64,000 bases of DNA from NCBI RefSeq assembly GCF_004210375.1, contig NW_027467782.1, positions 29,615,276 through 29,679,275 of the forward strand. The letters are read 5' to 3'. The notes beneath the pieces are model-generated. The model saw only the letters and a program-made list of their open reading frames with translations, was not told where the DNA came from and did not search any database. Shown in pieces: positions 9,905-20,969 of this stretch. The DNA is from Tachypleus tridentatus (lineage: Eukaryota > Arthropoda > Merostomata > Xiphosura > Limulidae). The position numbers and the translations under genes are program-made. Each line of letters starts with the position of its first letter. Positions within the stretch are counted from its first letter, which is position 1.

Positions 9905-10110
9905 TACTTATACAGTAAATAGTATAAACCATTAAAATTTGTATTTGTAAGTAATTTAAAATTACACAACTATATTTCTGTAATTAATATAAACTATACA
10001 AGTATGTCTCTTTGAACGGTTAAACTACAAAATTGTGTTTCTTTAAATACTGTAAACTACACAACTGAGTATGTGTGCTGAATATAAATTATCACAAGAT
10101 TAGAGTGAAT
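9905..10110. repeat. Degenerate tandem repeat, unit about 31-39 bp
   Basis: Repeats of TAAACTACACAACTGTGT followed by TTCTTTAAATAC, about 4-5 poor copies. Downstream flank of the copy 1 gene block. Confidence 0.45.
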
Positions 10111-10114
10111 TAAT

Positions 10115-10615
10115 CTATGAGACCTTTTCCCTCATTTATATCTACTATATTTTTGTGCGATAGAAAAGAGCGGGAAATTTAAACACAAGAAATATATTTA
10201 TTTTATATTTTCTAACTGCACATTTTATTATTGTATGTTTTGTTTTGGTGGAAATTGTGTTCAAATATACCTATTTGCAGCAGTTCCTGTAGTAACAGTA
10301 TAGAATCTAACAATTTATAAAATATGTTTATGGTTTTTGACATCTGGGAAAATTTAATATGGATTTAGTTCACATCTGTGCTGAAAAGTTAGTATGAGTT
10401 TGAATCGGTCAACTACTTAAGGTGAAGTATGTTTACAGAGAGTTTTACACAAGACTGATGATATATTTTAGATATATTATATGCATGTAGATTTTTGGAA
10501 TAATTTCTACATTATGATGGCAATTTGTTTTAATTGTCAATAAAGAAAACTTATGTTGGTTAATATTAAATATATAAACTGTGCCGATATATATACTTAC
10601 AGTTCTTTGTATGTT
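10115..10615. other. AT-rich sequence, nothing identified
   Basis: No feature recognised. Confidence 0.4.
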
Positions 10616-10618
10616 TAA

Positions 10619-10825
10619 TTTTCGCACAAAGCTACACGAAGGCTATCTGCGCTAGCCGTCCCTAATTTAGCGGTATAAGACAAGAAGGAAGGCAGCTAGT
10701 CATCACTACCCAATGCCAACTCTTAGGCTACTCTTTTACTAACGAATAGTGGGATTCACCGTCACATATTAACGTACGGCTAAAAGGGCGAGCATGTTTG
10801 GTGCGACCGGAATTCGAACCCATAT
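10619..10825 (-). mobile_element. SINE tA, head truncated
   Basis: Runs from TTTTCGCACAAAGCTACACG to GCGACCGGAATTCGAACCC. The tRNA 5' half is lost. Confidence 0.85.
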
Positions 10826-10829
10826 ATAC

Positions 10830-11660
10830 ATTTATAATGAATTATAATAAACTGGATTTAGTGATAACTCCGCATGCAGTTGTGATTAAGCAAAGAGAAA
10901 ACTTTACGGATCTATATCTTGAAATACATGACAAACGTATGATGTTGACATAATAAGACCTTTCCACACGGCTGTACAACGATTTTTGTGTTTGGAGCTG
11001 AACAAACATCGGTTGAAGTCATGCATTGCTTGATGTAGTTCTCTGTTTTGTTTAACGCAATTTATTCAAATCTATTCTTCACAAAACGGGATTTGATATA
11101 TTTATAATTTTGAGTACTTGAGAAAAAAACAACTTGTAACACTGATCTACCTAACTTCTTTGATGCGTTTTCAATCAACCAGTGTTGTTTGAAATCATTG
11201 CTTACCAATTATGTTTAACAGCATTTTTGAAACCATATTTATAACAACGTGTTAAATATTGAACAAAAATATTTCATCAGTATACGGGGATAAAATACAA
11301 AAGCCTACATAGTTTTATTATACGAACATTACAGATCGAGACCATAAATAAAACCACAATGATTGGTCATCACCTGCTGTTATTTTAATAACTAACCAAA
11401 AATGCTCAGTAATTTGTATTGTAAGCTATTTGAATAAAGAACGTTTTGGTATACATACTGAAGATAATAGCATTCTTATATCACAGAAATATCTGATTTC
11501 AATTGTTTAAAATTGATTACCGAACTAATATATTACGTAAATAACATTTCTGTGTAAGAGAAAAAAAATGTTTTATTTTTTATAAGTCTTGGAATTTTGA
11601 TGATCAACATAAGTATAGAATAAAGTTAACAAAATTAGAAAATAACCAGGCACACCTGTA
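10830..11660. other. AT-rich sequence, nothing identified
   Basis: No feature recognised. Confidence 0.4.
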
Positions 11661-11663
11661 TAT

Positions 11664-11791
11664 AGTTTTTGTTTTACATTAAGCACAAAGCTACACAATG
11701 TGCTATCTGAGCTCTCCCCAACACAGGTCTCGGAACCCGGTTTTAAGCGTTGTAAGTCGGCAGACATATCGCTAAGCCACTGGGGAGCCAC
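11664..11791 (-). mobile_element. SINE tC, near complete
   Basis: The minus strand gives the head GGCTCCCCAGTGGCTTAGCG, a B-box-like GGGTTCCGAGACC and the tail GTAGCTTTGTGCTTAATG. Confidence 0.75.
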
Positions 11792-11933
11792 ATTTATATA
11801 TCTTTAATTATTATTTCTCCAGACATTTCTAATATTGTGCAAATGTTTCGCATATCATATTCAATACTTATTTGTTGTTTATTTTATGTTTTTTTCTCTT
11901 TAGCAATAACCAAACAATCTGTTTATTGAAAAT

Positions 11934-12104
11934 CACACGTAAAAATTTATCTACTCACACAATTTGATATGCACACGTAAATAATCTGTGTGTTCATACG
12001 GATTTATATACATGCGTAAATATTGTATCTAGTCACACTGATTGATTTTCACACGCAAACATCCCGTCTATCACACAATTTGATATTCACACTCATAAGT
12101 AGCC
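11934..12104. repeat. Tandem repeat, unit 38-39 bp, about 4.4 copies
   Basis: Units begin CACACGTAAA and end CACACAATTTGATAT (starts near 11934, 11972, 12011, 12050, 12088). It lies 220 bp upstream of the copy 2 exon. Confidence 0.65.
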
Positions 12105-12325
12105 ATTAACAACTCCGAATGTTAAAATTAATGATAAGTTGTAGAATCTTCATTTAAACGCTAAAACATTCTTTACCGTTAAAACACGAGTAGATGCCAA
12201 TGACCACATCAGCGATCGGAACCTGATACTTGTTCTAGACACAAATAAGTACATTTTGTGCTAACTGATTTTATAGAAGGCCACTTTTTGTTTTTCACTA
12301 ACTCAGGAATATTTTTGACTAACAA

Positions 12326-12591
12326 CAGTTAACAAATAATAACTTTTGCTTTTGGTTATAGTGGTCTGCACTCTAGAAAGTTACGCTAAGAACGGAAATA
12401 ACGATACACACCGGAACATCCACGATGGTTGCAGTGATCTCGGAAACAAAAGGGGATGTGCGAACGGTAATGACAGATATGGGAGTAACGGTGATCCAAA
12501 TTTTCATAAAAGTAATAGAAATAAAGGAGACAATAAGAAACGGTTAGGAAGAGTCACTGTGATGAGGGAAATAATAAATAAATCTAAGTAA
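12326..12591 (+). pseudogene. Secreted cationic peptide family, copy 2 exon (probably broken)
   Basis: The frame 12346-12591 aligns with copy 1 exon 2: the signal-peptide end 'VVCTLESYAKNGN' against 'TTVFTTGSFAKNGN', then 'HRNIHDGCSDLGN', 'NGDPNFHKSNRNKGDNKK' and a stop after 'EIINKSK'. Unlike copy 1 it has cysteines. An in-frame TAA (12340-12342) sits just before the hydrophobic stretch, with no acceptor AG between. The likely old acceptor (ACAG, 12325-12328) is out of register by about 8 extra bases. No exon 1 or promoter homologous to copy 1 was found upstream. Its last codons overlap a repeat also present near 18.3 and 40.6 kb, so the C-terminus may be acquired. An alternative acceptor (TATAG, 12361) would remove the signal peptide. 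Confidence 0.5.
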
Positions 12592-14200
12592 GGGTTTCTT
12601 TTCTCCCTTAATGCGATGATATTATTGGGCCACGCACTCACGTGACATTAACAGATCAATGTTAATACTTAAACAACCAATCCTCAAAATACGTTATGGG
12701 ATATGATGTGTGACTGGCGACTGAAGAAGCTTTCTTTCATAATACTATTTTTTACTTTATACTGTGGCATCTAACGACCTATTTTCATTTTAACAAATGA
12801 AAGCAGTGACCGTCTGATTAATTAAAGTTTGCTACTAATCTTTACAACCATCTACAGTCAGAAATCATTATTAGACGTAATTTTATAATAATCTTAAATT
12901 AAAATCTCCTTATTCAACAGGCACATACACAAAACAATCTTTTTCTTTCCTTTTATACTGTTTCAGTAAAACTAGATGGCGCTATATTCAATAACCTTTT
13001 TTTTTTTTATAGGAAACTTCCATTTATCAAATGAAATCATGGTTTCAGAACATTAAAAAAAAATAAAACTTAAATTTATAGATTTTTCTATGTTTGGCAA
13101 TTCGAGTCCCAACATATAGTATTTTTCTTGACCTATTTTAATCGTTTCCTTTTCAATAAGTAACTAAAACAGTATGGAAGAAAAAGGACATTGGCCATAC
13201 TTTACCTTAGCACTTCCATATTTTCTGCATGGTTACAGTTTTACTGTGATGCAGTAAGTAAAGTTAGTAACATTTATCAAAACTCTTAAAAGCACAAACG
13301 GTTTTGCTATATTCACAAACTTCTGATCTGATGAACCAAAGATGATCAGAATTAGATAATAAATCTAGGGATTAATACAGAATAAGATTTCTACTTATTA
13401 ACAGGCCAAATATAAACAATATCCCATAAGATCTAGGTTACGTTGAAACAAGATATCAAGCTAATAATGTAGTGTAATTATAAAAAAGAGAATAAAATAA
13501 AAAACTGATAAACATTATAACATTCATTTACAGTTAACATGAGACGTTATTGTTAGACCTATTACATTGTTAACCGTTGCACTTTTTTATTAGTTTGCAG
13601 AGATTTTCAAGAAGTTGAAGAGTTTATCATAATAGTATTACAACTACACGATATATGTGTAATATCTATTGATGAATGCGTGTTTCTTTACAGACCGGCT
13701 TGTATACGGCAAATATAGTTTGCGGAATACTATTTACGATCTCCATTTCATACAATATAACTTATAGACATTATAAATTAAATATACTACCGACATTATA
13801 ATTAAAAAATAACCTTAAAAAAGAATGGAAGATACCACACGAAGCACATACCAATGACTCGGAAACATGATAGTAAAGTATATCAAACATTTGCATTGAT
13901 TTCAAAACTATCTAGACATTCTTAAATAGCTTTTAATTGAAAATATAATATGGATAAAGGAACTTATTTAACGAGAACATGAGAGGTTACTCTTACATTC
14001 TATACCAACTGGGAAGAAACTGTAATGACATAAGTGCCTGTCAATAGAGAATAGCGATCGGTAAGTTTATTTATCTTCAGTTGTATGTGTTCTTTTATTT
14101 TAGCAAAGCCACATCGGGCTATCTGTTTGAGGCTTCCATATATTCAGTTGTCTCTACTGTGTAACATAGAACATTAAGTAAATATGAAATTATTATTGGA
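12545..14200. repeat. Duplicated downstream block, unit 1
   Basis: Aligns over its whole length with 18,310-20,037. Shared landmarks are GATATTATTGGG.CAC, CAGTCAGAAA.CATTATTAGA, TATACGGCAAA.ATAGTTTGC and GGTAAGTTTATTTAT. Divergence is visible but modest. No gene recognised inside. Confidence 0.8.
14100..14160 (-). mobile_element. SINE tB fragment, shared between duplicated blocks
   Basis: TAGCAAAGCCACATCGGGCT. The same insertion is at 19,933-20,000, so it predates the block duplication. Confidence 0.6.
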
Positions 14201-14689
14201 ACTACCGTGGAACGTATAATTTAAGTAAAATGAGAACTTTACACATCATGTAGTTATAAATAAACTCAGAGTGAAAGTTTCACAAAACATAACATAATTT
14301 TACCTTCCCAAACTTAACAGGAGTATGACAAACAAATAAATAATAATAAAATGTAAAATAGAAAAGAAATTAAATATCTTACATGAAATAATTCAGATTG
14401 TAAGAAAGAGAAACGAATAATTCTGTAATTTACTTTTCGACGAAGTGAAGATGTAAACACCATAATGTTTATTTGGCATGATTTTCGACTTTGAAAGGAC
14501 ATCAATATAAAAAAGAAATTTAAAATATTTCCATAAAATTTATAGCATTCATTTGTTATTCAAATTTGTTTCGCAATATATCCGACGAAATAGCCAATTA
14601 TGAAATATAACCTTCCCATAATTTAGCATATAACATACGAGAGTTTCGTAACTCACAGCTATGGCCTTCGGTATGATTGCTTCATATCC

Positions 14690-15895
14690 CCACATTATGT
14701 AAATACGAAAAGTTGAAGAATGCTTTTAATATAACAGTTTAACTTACAGCTGCTATCAACGTCTTTTACCTTATCGCTATCTAATGAGGACAGTGGAAAG
14801 TGTTCTACAGTTTATTCTATAAGTTAATTATCGGTAAAACTGTAACACAACTCACCGGAGACAAATAGTTGTATTTTTTGCATGGTATCATTTCAATATA
14901 AAAGTAGCACTTCTCTATGCAGAATAATATGAGAGAATTAGACAAAAATTAATTACTGATCAAATTTCGGGACATTGTAGTTGAGATATAAATAGACAAC
15001 GTAATTCTTAAAAAGGTATTTATAAAGAGTATGAAAGAATTCCCAGTAAAACAGCACTGTGATAAATGTTCTCATCATATAAAACAACAAACAGGGGAAT
15101 TATGTTGAATTTCCCACCATGCTTTTCGAATGGTATCTGTCACAACACCAGTAAAATAACGTTTATGTTGACTAGATTCACTAACTTATTCAATCTTTTG
15201 TAATTTCAAATACAATTATTAATACAAGTTAGGCTAAACGATTTAGACTATAGAAGAATAATGCCATTTATTTTATAGTAATCTTTTCTACACAAGAACA
15301 TTTTAACATAAAATCTTAAAGCTTTATGGGGAAATTGTTATACGATAGGCTAAGTTACATTCTACTAGTTTGTGTTTGTGTCTGTAAAATAACTATGGAT
15401 CTATACAACTTTCTCACAGAGTAACTAGTTTGTGTTTTATTGGTCATAGTTTCATGAGGAAAATGATTTTTTATTTTTTCAGGTTTTCTTTCTACTTTTC
15501 ATTATTATCGTCTACACTGTCGGAAGTTACGCTATAAACGAAATAATCGAAAACATCCACAATGGTTATGGTGGTCATGGAGATAAAAAGTGAAATAGGA
15601 GCGCTGTCGATAGAGACAGGAATAAAAGTGGTTTCACCAGTAAACCAGGTTTTGTAATAGGTAGTGGAAATGGAAAATACAAAAGAATGTGTTTGGAAAA
15701 GACCCATACTTTGGCTTGGGTTTTGACAGTGGCCTTAACTTAAGAGATGGGTTGGAAAGAAGAACACGAACAGCAAGACAATCAGAAATGCAATTCGGAA
15801 CTAATCGAAGAGGAAGAAGATTGGATAGTGAACTAAGAAGAAATGAAATTTTTATTTGGATGCATAAAATCACACTGCTGGATGATAATTGGTAA
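14690..15895 (+). pseudogene. Secreted cationic peptide family, copy 3 (pseudogene)
   Basis: The promoter region, exon 1, intron and exon 2 all align with copy 1 (6.3-7.45 kb). Exon 1 reads M-R-T-V, but the donor GTAAGT has become GAAAGT. Exon 2 starts after TTTTTTCAG at 15,483 with a signal-like 'VFFLLFIIIVYTVGSYA', then 'ENIHNGYGGHGDKK' and a TGA at 15,591. Beyond it the same frame still aligns ('KPGFVIGSGNGKYK' with copy 1 'GFGRRNGNGKGNKK'). One frame over, a 68-codon opening (15,689-15,895) runs to the putative donor GGTAAGAGG and encodes the charged 'DSGLNLRDGLERR' and 'TNRRGRRLDSELRRN'. The TATA box is also weakened. Broken splice donor, early stop and frame change together argue for a dead copy. 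Confidence 0.65.
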
Positions 15896-15899
15896 GAGG

Positions 15900-16400
15900 T
15901 CAATTAATTTCGATGTTGAAGTTCATAAAAATATGTGAGTATATCAAAATTTAAATACCAAAGCGTTTGGAATAAAGTTAATCAATTTAACCATTTAACA
16001 TTAAACTCGACTTGTGAGTCTGTAGATCGCCTGTTCAAATTCCTATCGAATCAAACGTGCTTGCACTTTCACTGGTCAGAGTGTAGACCAAAATTCTTGA
16101 CTTATGTAATATTTCTTTTATTAATGTGAATATTGTTTCACATGATATAAAAATGCATAGTATGCTCTTTTAATAACTGTCATACAATATCGTCAGTGGT
16201 TTGTTAATTTTTGGAAGAATCTGCTTTGTTAACTTTAATGTTTTTAAAAGTTCTGAATATTAAAAAAAATGCTTCTCTATTAAGGTTAAAAAAAGTAAAT
16301 TGTTTTCTAATTAATGTGTAATGTCTGTGAGCTTAAAATTTCTACACATTAAAAAATTATTAGTTCTGAAATGAGAAACATAAGGGCCTCAGGCCAAGTT
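15900..16400. other. Intron or downstream sequence of copy 3
   Basis: AT-rich. The SINE pair found at the matching place in copy 1 (7.6-8.3 kb) is absent here. Confidence 0.4.
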
Positions 16401-16401
16401 G

Positions 16402-16500
16402 TTTTCTTAAAGTAAAGCTACACATTGGGGTATGAGAAATTTGTAATTGCATAGAACCGAGTCCAGATATTAGTGATTAAATTCACTCAAGTCATTGCTA
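16402..16500 (-). mobile_element. SINE tC remnant, shared with 8.5 kb
   Basis: AAAGTAAAGCTACACATTGG matches the remnant at 8,545-8,640. Confidence 0.45.
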
Positions 16501-16509
16501 ACTCGTTGG

Positions 16510-17215
16510 AAAATGAGAAAGGACTGTTGTATTTGTACAGAATAAGAAATTTTCAGTTTTATTAAAGGGTAACATTGGAACTTCTACTTTACATGTAACT
16601 GTGAAGAAAGAGGTTGAAATACATAAGTGGAATAGCCTGTGTGATACGTTACTTCTTACACAGAGATTTATATGTCAGTCTATTATATAAACATTTTATG
16701 TAAATTGAACATAAATAAATAGAAAAATTACGTATATATATATATATATATTAATAATAAAATAATAATAATACAGTTAATAAAATAACTTACTTTTAAC
16801 AACATCGACAATTCTGTGGTTTTAATTCAATTGATATGAAAGTTCTTATACGTTTTCTTTTTTCACTGCTTTTAGGATCCGGATTCTCGCTGATAGAAAT
16901 GATATTCTGAAGTCTTACCTTTATTCAAATAACACCAGAAGGTTATATAGTACAAGAAAAATATATTCTTGAACTTATTGTACACTGAATATTGAAATAA
17001 AAATTGTATTGAAATTTAGTTTCATTATTTCGTGGTTATAGAAAACACAAAACAATAAACTGAATCAAGTAAGAAATAAAGTGTAATTTATACTTAAAAG
17101 AAAACTTTCGTTAATCTCTCTGTGTATTTCTCCTGTTCCAGGAACATTTTTCGAAACATATTGAAATGCTTGCTTAAGTTAGTTTATGTAAAAGATATTT
17201 CGAGTGTTGACAATT
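16510..17215. repeat. Downstream part of duplicated gene block (paralog of 8.64-9.86 kb)
   Basis: Shares TGTGGTTTTAATTCAATT, a CTTTTAG acceptor-like site (16,875) followed by GATCCGGATTCTCGCTGA (copy 1: GATCTTGATTCTCACTGA), GTCTTACCTT and AATAAAGTGTAATTTATAC. It may contain the old 3' UTR exon of copy 3. Confidence 0.65.
16733..16752. repeat. (TA)n microsatellite
   Basis: Matches the one at 9,218-9,236. Confidence 0.8.
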
Positions 17216-17608
17216 CGAAGAAGAAATGTTCTAGAAGAACTATTACCACGTGGTGAAATGTTTGACCCTGATATTCATCTTTTATCTGTACTCACATTTT
17301 TGTTATCGATATTTAATCTATAAGCCAGCTAATAGCGTCAACTAATTACAGTCTAAACCAAACGCTAAACGAGCAGCGGAGACTTTCTCAACATGTTTTA
17401 TAGAATCATTGTTGTTCTATAATCATCATTGTTTTATGCACGTGAGTACTGAAACTTCACTGTAACCTGTATCACTCTTCTTATAATTAAGCAAAATATT
17501 ACGAGGCTTCTAAAATATTTGTTTAAAAAATTAATGTTTCTCTATTAGTGACCTTGTCTTCTACCAGGTTGTAAGGAAGTATTATTTTTGTTACACGTTT
17601 TCTTTCAT
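17216..17608. other. AT-rich sequence, nothing identified
   Basis: No feature recognised. Confidence 0.4.
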
Positions 17609-17623
17609 ATAAACGTTCATTAG

Positions 17624-17899
17624 GGCCTGGCATGGCCTAGTGCGTTAAGGCGTGCGCTTCGTAATCTGAGGGTCGCGGGTTCGCGCCCGAGTCGCGCCAA
17701 ACATGCTCACCCTCCCAGCCGTGGGGGCGTTATAATGTGACGGTCAATCCCACTATTCGTTGGTAAAAGAGTAGCCCAAGAGTTGGCGGTGGGTGGTGAT
17801 GACTAGCTGCCTTCCCTCTAGTCTTACACTACTAAATTAGGGACGGCTAGCACAGATAGCCCTCGAGTAGCTTTGTGCGAAATTCCAAAGAAAAAAAAA
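17624..17899 (+). mobile_element. SINE tA, full length, best preserved copy
   Basis: 276 bp flanked by a perfect 15-bp target duplication ATAAACGTTCATTAG (17,609-17,623 and 17,900-17,914). The tRNA-like head has A box TGGCCTAGTGCG and B box GGGTTCGCGCCCG. Read as a tRNA, the anticodon loop CTCGTAA would carry CGT (Thr). The body contains AGAGTAGCCCAAGAGTTGGC and the 3' end GTAGCTTTGTGCGAAATTCC plus an A-run. The intact duplication indicates a fairly recent insertion. Confidence 0.93.
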
Positions 17900-18164
17900 A
17901 TAAACGTTCATTAGTTTATTGCAATAATATAAAATGAACTAAAAACACTGCTAGGAACAAAGTCTATGAACGGTACAACTATACATTAATTGTTCCAAAA
18001 GAAGCGTGAAAGGTGTTCTACACAATTTTAACATATGTATCTGGTACTACTGGTTATGCGGTACGTTCGAAATTCTTGTATCATACAAAGTAATAAACAC
18101 TGGATAAAGAAACAATGGCTTCATAGAGTCAACTGATACCAAGCTAATACATTTAAAAAAAGAA

Positions 18165-18355
18165 AGACTACAACATATAGTTTTGAAAATAAAAGACGAG
18201 TATTTCCAAAAAATTCTTGATGAATAAAGATATAAATTCATTTGTTATCAATGTTATTTTCTTTCATCAGTTTATATTTTTCTTCAGAAACATTATAATA
18301 AAAAGTATTCATTGTGATAAAGGAAATAATAAATTAAACTAAGTTAGAGTTTGTT
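18165..18355. repeat. Dispersed repeat, second copy at 40.5 kb
   Basis: CATATAGTTTTG, ATTCTTGATGAATA, TATCAATGTT.TTTCTTTC and ACA.TATTATAATAAAAA recur in order at 40,525-40,710. Confidence 0.6.
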
Positions 18356-20037
18356 ACCAATTTGTAAACAATTTCTTTGTGATAGAAAAAAAATGAATAT
18401 TAATTTCGAAGTCTGCGTATCTTATGGAAAATCTATTTGTAAAAGCAAAATAACTTGTATGGAATTTAAGTTATTAGGTCAAAGTAATATTGCAAAAGAT
18501 CTCAGGAACAGTATTCAAAACTCCTTATGCAATGATATTATTGGGTCACATTATCACGTGACACTAACAGATGAATTTTGTTAGGTAATTAACCAATTCC
18601 CCAAGTTCTTTTACGGGATATGAAGTAAGATTAATTAGAGTAAAAGCTCTCTTTCATAATACAGCTTTTTTATTGGATACTATAACATCTAACAACCTAT
18701 TTTTATTTCAACAAATGAAAGCAGCGGTTGTCAGTCTAATAAAGTTCACAATAGATGCTTTACTACATCTACAGTCAGAAACCATTATTAGATGTGATTT
18801 TATCATAATTTTAATTTAAAATCTCATTAATCGACAGGCACATACTGTTTGAGTAAAACTATATGACGCTATATTCCAGAAAATTTTTGATAGGAAACTT
18901 ACATTTATCAAATTAAATCATGGTTTCAGATTATTTATCTATTGATTCATTGATCTATTTTCATCGTTTCCTTTTTATTAGTTATTTGAAACAGTATGGA
19001 GGAACGAAATCACTGGCTTTACTTTACGTAACATTTCCAGGTTTTCTGCATTTTTAATGTTTTATTGTGATATAGGAAAACAATATGACATTTTATTGTC
19101 GAGTTTAATAAGATTCATCAAAACTGTTAAAAGTATAGCAGTTTGTTATATTCAGTAGCTTCTGATCTTATCAACCAATGGGGATCAGAATTTGATAATT
19201 AATTGAGTGACTAATATAGGTAATTGAAAATAACTTTTATACTTGTTATCAGTCATAATGTCGACAATTTCCCATAAAGTTTAGGTTGTTTCCAAACAAG
19301 ATATCAAACTTATAATGTTGAATAATCATGATGAAAAAGTGAATAAAACGAAAAACTGATAAACATAATAACATAGATTTACACTTCACATGAGACATTA
19401 ATGTTTGACCTATTACATTGTAAACCGTTACATATTCCAAATAGTTCTTTAAAGATTTTGAACAAGTAGAAGTGTTCATCGTAATATTATTACAACCACA
19501 CTCTAAGCAAGTTTCTTTATATACAGTCTTATATACGGCAAACATAGTTTGCGGAATGCTATTTAAGTTAGCTATTTAATACAACATACATTATACATAT
19601 TATAAATTAACTATATTACAGACATTATAGTCAATAAAGTTACTGAAAGTAACCTTAAAAAAAATTGAAACATATATTAGAAGAACACACCTATGCTCAG
19701 TAACATGATAGTAAAGTATATAAAACACTTGAATTGATTTGAGATTTATTTATACATTCTTCAAGAGCTGTTAATTGAAAAAATAAAGTGGGTAAAGGAA
19801 CTTATTTAATGAGAACATGAGTTGTTAAGCATACATGAAGTGCCAACTGAGAAAACATTGTTACGATACAAGTATGTGTCTGTAGAAAATAGCGTTCGGT
19901 AAGTTTATTTATATTCAGTTGTATGTGAGTTTTCACGATGGCAAAGTCACATCGAGCTATCTGCTGAGTCCACCACTGGATCAGTTGTCTTAATTGTGAA
20001 ACATAAAACATTAAGTAAATAAGAAATAATTATTGGA
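18310..20037. repeat. Duplicated downstream block, unit 2
   Basis: Paralog of 12,545-14,200, direct orientation. No equivalent of the copy 2 exon body is seen just upstream. Confidence 0.8.
19933..20000 (-). mobile_element. SINE tB fragment, shared with 14.1 kb
   Basis: ATGGCAAAGTCACATCGAGC. Same insertion as 14,100-14,160. Confidence 0.55.
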
Positions 20038-20099
20038 CGCAACATAGAGTTTGTTTTGTTTGCAAGACTAACTAACGTGTGTCTTAATTCACGTTTCTT

Positions 20100-20335
20100 A
20101 TATAGTCGTACAATATCTCTGAACTTTCTGTACTGGGATAAAATGTATCTGAATATTCTTTACTGGTACAAAATTCAACTGTTTCTGAACTGCGGTGTAC
20201 GGTATCTATACGTACTGTAACAGCACATAACCTGACTGGACTTCAATTTCCATACTGGGATAAAATCTATCAGAGATTTAATCAATGATACAGTCTCTCT
20301 GAACCTTTTCTATACTGTAACACAAAACGCTATAA
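20100..20335. repeat. Degenerate tandem repeat, unit about 31 bp
   Basis: Repeats of CTCTGAACTTTCTGTACTGG followed by GATAAAATCTAT, poorly preserved. Confidence 0.4.
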
Positions 20336-20339
20336 TTCT

Positions 20340-20690
20340 AAGATAGTTTCTCTTCTTGAAGGGCAAGCAAAGAGCAACAATATTTAATAGAAACATTTAT
20401 GACATAAAACCGTACTTGTAAAAAACGTATAGTTATTTACTAAAACACTTTTGAAATAAACGTGTTTTGCTTTTATATGTGATGAAACAAAATAATGTTT
20501 ATCATTGTTATTAAATACTTGCCTTGATTTTTGTAAAAATTTTTCGCAATTTTGATTTTCTGTCTTATTTTTACTGCACTTCCTTGTTGCCTTACGTTTG
20601 AATTTCAGGTATTTTGCTAATACCGCATGTAAGTGCTAATTGTTTACTTCGGCTGTATTTTCATAACATATTCCTCAGTTCAGGTTCAAA
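20340..20690. other. AT-rich sequence, nothing identified
   Basis: No feature recognised. Confidence 0.4.
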
Positions 20691-20693
20691 GCA

Positions 20694-20966
20694 AGTTTGT
20701 TTTTGAATTTCGCGCAAAGCTACATGAGGACTATCTGCGCTAGCCGTCCCTAATTTTGCAGTTTAAGACTGGAGAGACGGCAGGCAGTCATCACCACCCA
20801 CCGCCAACTCTTGGGCGATTCTTTTACCAGCGAATAATGGGGTTGACCGAAAATTATAACGCCATCACGGCCGAAAGTGCGAGCATGTTTGGTGCGACCA
20901 TAATTCAACCTGCGACCCTTAGATTACGAGTCGAACGCTTCAACCCACCTGGCCATGCCGAGCCTT
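20694..20966 (-). mobile_element. SINE tA, full length
   Basis: Inverted copy from GCAAGTTTGTTTTTGAATTT to CACCTGGCCATGCCGAGCC. Confidence 0.9.
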
Positions 20967-20969
20967 CTA

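Noticed and set aside
15689-15895. Independent 68-codon gene
   Set aside because: It starts inside copy 3 exon 2 and is best explained as its C-terminal part after a frame change.
17624-17700. A functional tRNA gene
   Set aside because: The tRNA-like sequence continues into a SINE body and tail and has target duplications; stems are imperfect.
18351-18584. 77-codon frame with cysteines, plus strand
   Set aside because: Not conserved in the paralogous block at 12.6 kb and no signal peptide.
19249-19545. 98-codon frame with several cysteines in the duplicated block, minus strand
   Set aside because: The paralogous place at 13.4-13.75 kb is full of stops and does not keep the cysteines.
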